From: Vicinamibacterales bacterium | GTDB taxonomy: Bacteria > Acidobacteriota > Vicinamibacteria > Vicinamibacterales > UBA2999 | Assembly (NCBI GenBank): GCA_041394705.1 | Contig: JAWKHS010000005.1 | Span: forward strand, 1-64,000 | Direction: 5' to 3' | Length of the DNA: 64,000 nt | The notes under the pieces: model-generated | Databases searched by the model: none | Told to the model about the DNA's origin: nothing | The model's input: the letters and a program-made list of their open reading frames with translations, nothing else | Translations under genes and position numbers: made by a program | Part shown: piece by piece, positions 62,382-64,000 of the stretch | Layout of the letters: the number at the start of each line of letters is the position of its first letter | Position numbering within the stretch: the stretch's first letter is position 1

Positions 62382-64000
62382 AACGCCTGTCCCAGCGACA
62401 AGTGGAACACGACGCGACGCTCGGTGCCCCCAGAAAGATCCCGGCGGTCCAGCTTGAACCCGATGTCCAGACGCAGCGGCCCGAGCGGCGACCGGTAGCG
62501 GAACCCGAACCCGGCGGCCGAGCGCAGGTCGGCGACGTCGATGTCGCTCGCACGGCGGAAGACGTTGCCCGAATCGACGAACCCGACGAGGCCCACCCCC
62601 TTGACGTAGGGCGTCCGGAGCTCGACGTTGAGCACCACCAGCCCGTTGCCGCCCGTCGGGAACCCCGCCGAGTTCAGGGTCGCGAGCGTGCCGAGCCTGT
62701 CCAGCGCGAAGCCCCGCACCGTGCTGTCGCCGCCGGCGTAGAAGCGGGCGCTAGCCGGCAGGTCGGTGACCACGTCCACCACGGGCTGTCCGGCCGCGTC
62801 GACGACGGGCGCCCCCCCGGCGCCGACGCGAGGAATCGCGCGCTCGAAGCCGTGCGCCAGCCCGAGGCGGGCACCCGCGGCGAGCACGAAGGGCCGGCCG
62901 CCCGGCAGTCGGCGATACACGAAGGCCTGGCCGAACGACTTCACGAACCCGACCTCCGAGCCGAGCCAGCGGGGCGCCACCTCCAGGTCGGTGCCGAGGA
63001 CGGTGCCGCGCTCGGGGTCCAGGACGTCGTTGCGTGAGTCGCGCAGCGCGGAGCCGAACAGGGTGGACAGCCGGACCTGGGGGAACAACCGGTCCACCAG
63101 CGGCTGGTCGGCCGCGGCGATCTTCGTGTCGAACAGCGTGGTGAAGTCGTAGGAGTATCGCCCGAGGAGGCGCAGGTCGCCCCCCACCCGCCGGGCGTAC
63201 TCGCCGCGCACGCCGCGCCGGTCGAAGTTGAACGACGATCGGATGCCTCGCTCCGTGAAGGCGCTGACCTGCGCGTCGCCGACGGTGCCAAACGCCCGGG
63301 GCTCCCGGAACGTGCCGATGACGCGGTACTGGTTCAGGCCGTAGCCGCCGCGCGCGCCAGGGCCGGCGTCGATGCCCGGATCGGTCGGGCGCAGGGACAC
63401 CGAGGTCAGCAGGCTGATCGACCGGTTCTTGCCGAAGAGGTTGCGCCGCGTGACCTCGAAGAAGCCGCGCGGGGCGATGCCGATGCGGTCGGTCGCCGTC
63501 CCCGCCGCGCTGGTGCGGGCGAACGGCCCGACCTCGATGCCGCCGCCGTAGCTCACGCCGGTGGACGGGGCCTCTTCCAGGTCCACCAGCACGTCGCGGC
63601 GCAGGTCGTCGGAGCCGTGCGGCGCCTCGGTGATCCGCACGCGTCGGAACAGGCCGAGGGCGCTCAGGCGCTGCTGGCTCTCGATCAGGGCCTCGTAGCC
63701 CAGCGGGCTGCCGGGCTTCAGCGTGATCTCCCGACGGACCAGGTCGGGCGACGTGCGCGAGGCCCCCGACACGAGCACGTGGTCCACGACGGTCTGAGGC
63801 CCCTCGCGGACGACGTAGACCAGCGTCACCCGCTCCGGATCGTCGGACTCGGTCCGTGCCTCCACCGAGGCCCGCTGGTAGCCCAGGTTGCGGTAGCGTC
63901 GCTCGATCGTCTCGCGGTCGAGCACGTGCTGCGGCCGGTAGTAGGGCTTGCCGGCCGTGAGGCCGAGCCCCTCGAGCAGTTGGGAAGGCGTCAGGGCCTG
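62378..64000 (-). CDS. BamA/TamA-like outer-membrane protein (N-terminal part outside window)
   Basis: 541 residues in frame to the right edge, so the N-terminus is missing. It has at least two POTRA-type domains (ETIERRYRNLGYQRASV; TVVDHVLVSGASRTSPDLVRREITLKPGSPLG, positions only) and an Omp85 barrel: EEAPSTGVSYGGGIEV, FVYRRLPGG, GGDSTVRGF (RGF motif region), ending in HLSLGQAF with the final Phe. Omp85 proteins insert or translocate outer-membrane proteins. Coupling to a SurA-like gene suggests assembly of an envelope component. Whether it is the housekeeping BamA or a second Omp85 is not clear. Confidence 0.9.
   Translation of the reverse strand, partial: QALTPSQLLEGLGLTAGKPYYRPQHVLDRETIERRYRNLGYQRASVEARTESDDPERVTLVYVVREGPQTVVDHVLVSGASRTSPDLVRREITLKPGSPLGYEALIESQQRLSALGLFRRVRITEAPHGSDDLRRDVLVDLEEAPSTGVSYGGGIEVGPFARTSAAGTATDRIGIAPRGFFEVTRRNLFGKNRSISLLTSVSLRPTDPGIDAGPGARGGYGLNQYRVIGTFREPRAFGTVGDAQVSAFTERGIRSSFNFDRRGVRGEYARRVGGDLRLLGRYSYDFTTLFDTKIAAADQPLVDRLFPQVRLSTLFGSALRDSRNDVLDPERGTVLGTDLEVAPRWLGSEVGFVKSFGQAFVYRRLPGGRPFVLAAGARLGLAHGFERAIPRVGAGGAPVVDAAGQPVVDVVTDLPASARFYAGGDSTVRGFALDRLGTLATLNSAGFPTGGNGLVVLNVELRTPYVKGVGLVGFVDSGNVFRRASDIDVADLRSAAGFGFRYRSPLGPLRLDIGFKLDRRDLSGGTERRVVFHLSLGQAF

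Overview
The window is a high-G+C (about 70% by eye) chromosomal segment. Its gene content points to an Acidobacteriota bacterium, probably of the Vicinamibacteria. Pointers are an ADOP-type MacB/FtsX permease driven by a PadR repressor, a Ser/Thr kinase fused to a TolB-like domain and TPRs, two tandem TonB-dependent receptors with an N-terminal carboxypeptidase-regulatory-like domain, and a B12-dependent ribonucleotide reductase. This assignment comes from family content, not from a phylogenetic marker. I saw no rRNA, tRNA, CRISPR array, phage or insertion sequence.

Layout. 0-3 kb: housekeeping run lon (3' end)-engB-rho, closed by a hairpin terminator. 3-11.4 kb: small enzymes (alpha/beta hydrolase, Mug glycosylase, VOC and ACT proteins, phosphoesterase, CBS protein, sirtuin, glycosyltransferase, P1 peptidase, exported DinB protein, 5'-3' exonuclease). 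11.4-13.5 kb: aguB-aguA, agmatine to putrescine. 13.6-16.8 kb: phospholipase-D protein, ribosomal protein L31, zinc-ribbon membrane protein, exported PHP protein. 16.9-23 kb: two paralogous outer-membrane receptors. 23-27 kb: mrfA-mrfB-like DNA repair pair. 27.2-28.6 kb: ECF41 sigma factor divergent from a DoxX-like gene, with a sequence fitting the ECF41 promoter between them. 28.6-33.5 kb: Ser/Thr kinase, flippase and serine hydrolase overlapping by 4 nt at each junction. 33.5-38.2 kb: SDR, hydrolase and the PadR-ADOP pair with a near-perfect operator palindrome. 38.2-41.1 kb: recQ and a divergent secreted protein.

41.2-46.6 kb is unusual. A GspE/PilB/MshE-type ATPase, an HDOD protein and a SulP transporter are each recognisable end to end, but only by hopping between frames, while the carbonic anhydrase in the middle is intact. 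This is either a patch of poor assembly or clustered decay. NhaR-type regulator, SulP and beta-carbonic anhydrase run in one direction like a bicarbonate-uptake operon.

47.6-54 kb holds a DUF2490 protein, a PLP dehydratase-like enzyme, and a solute-binding protein translationally coupled to a hybrid histidine kinase. 54-57.4 kb is nrdJ, with a 15-bp-stem terminator behind it and, upstream, two NrdR-like boxes 32 bp apart. 57.4-60.9 kb: a frameshifted lipoprotein and an NtrB/NtrC-type two-component pair. 60.9-64 kb: a CPBP membrane protease, then a SurA-like chaperone overlapping a BamA/TamA-like outer-membrane protein that runs off the right edge.

Many very long antisense frames exist because of the extreme GC3 bias; they are treated as shadows.
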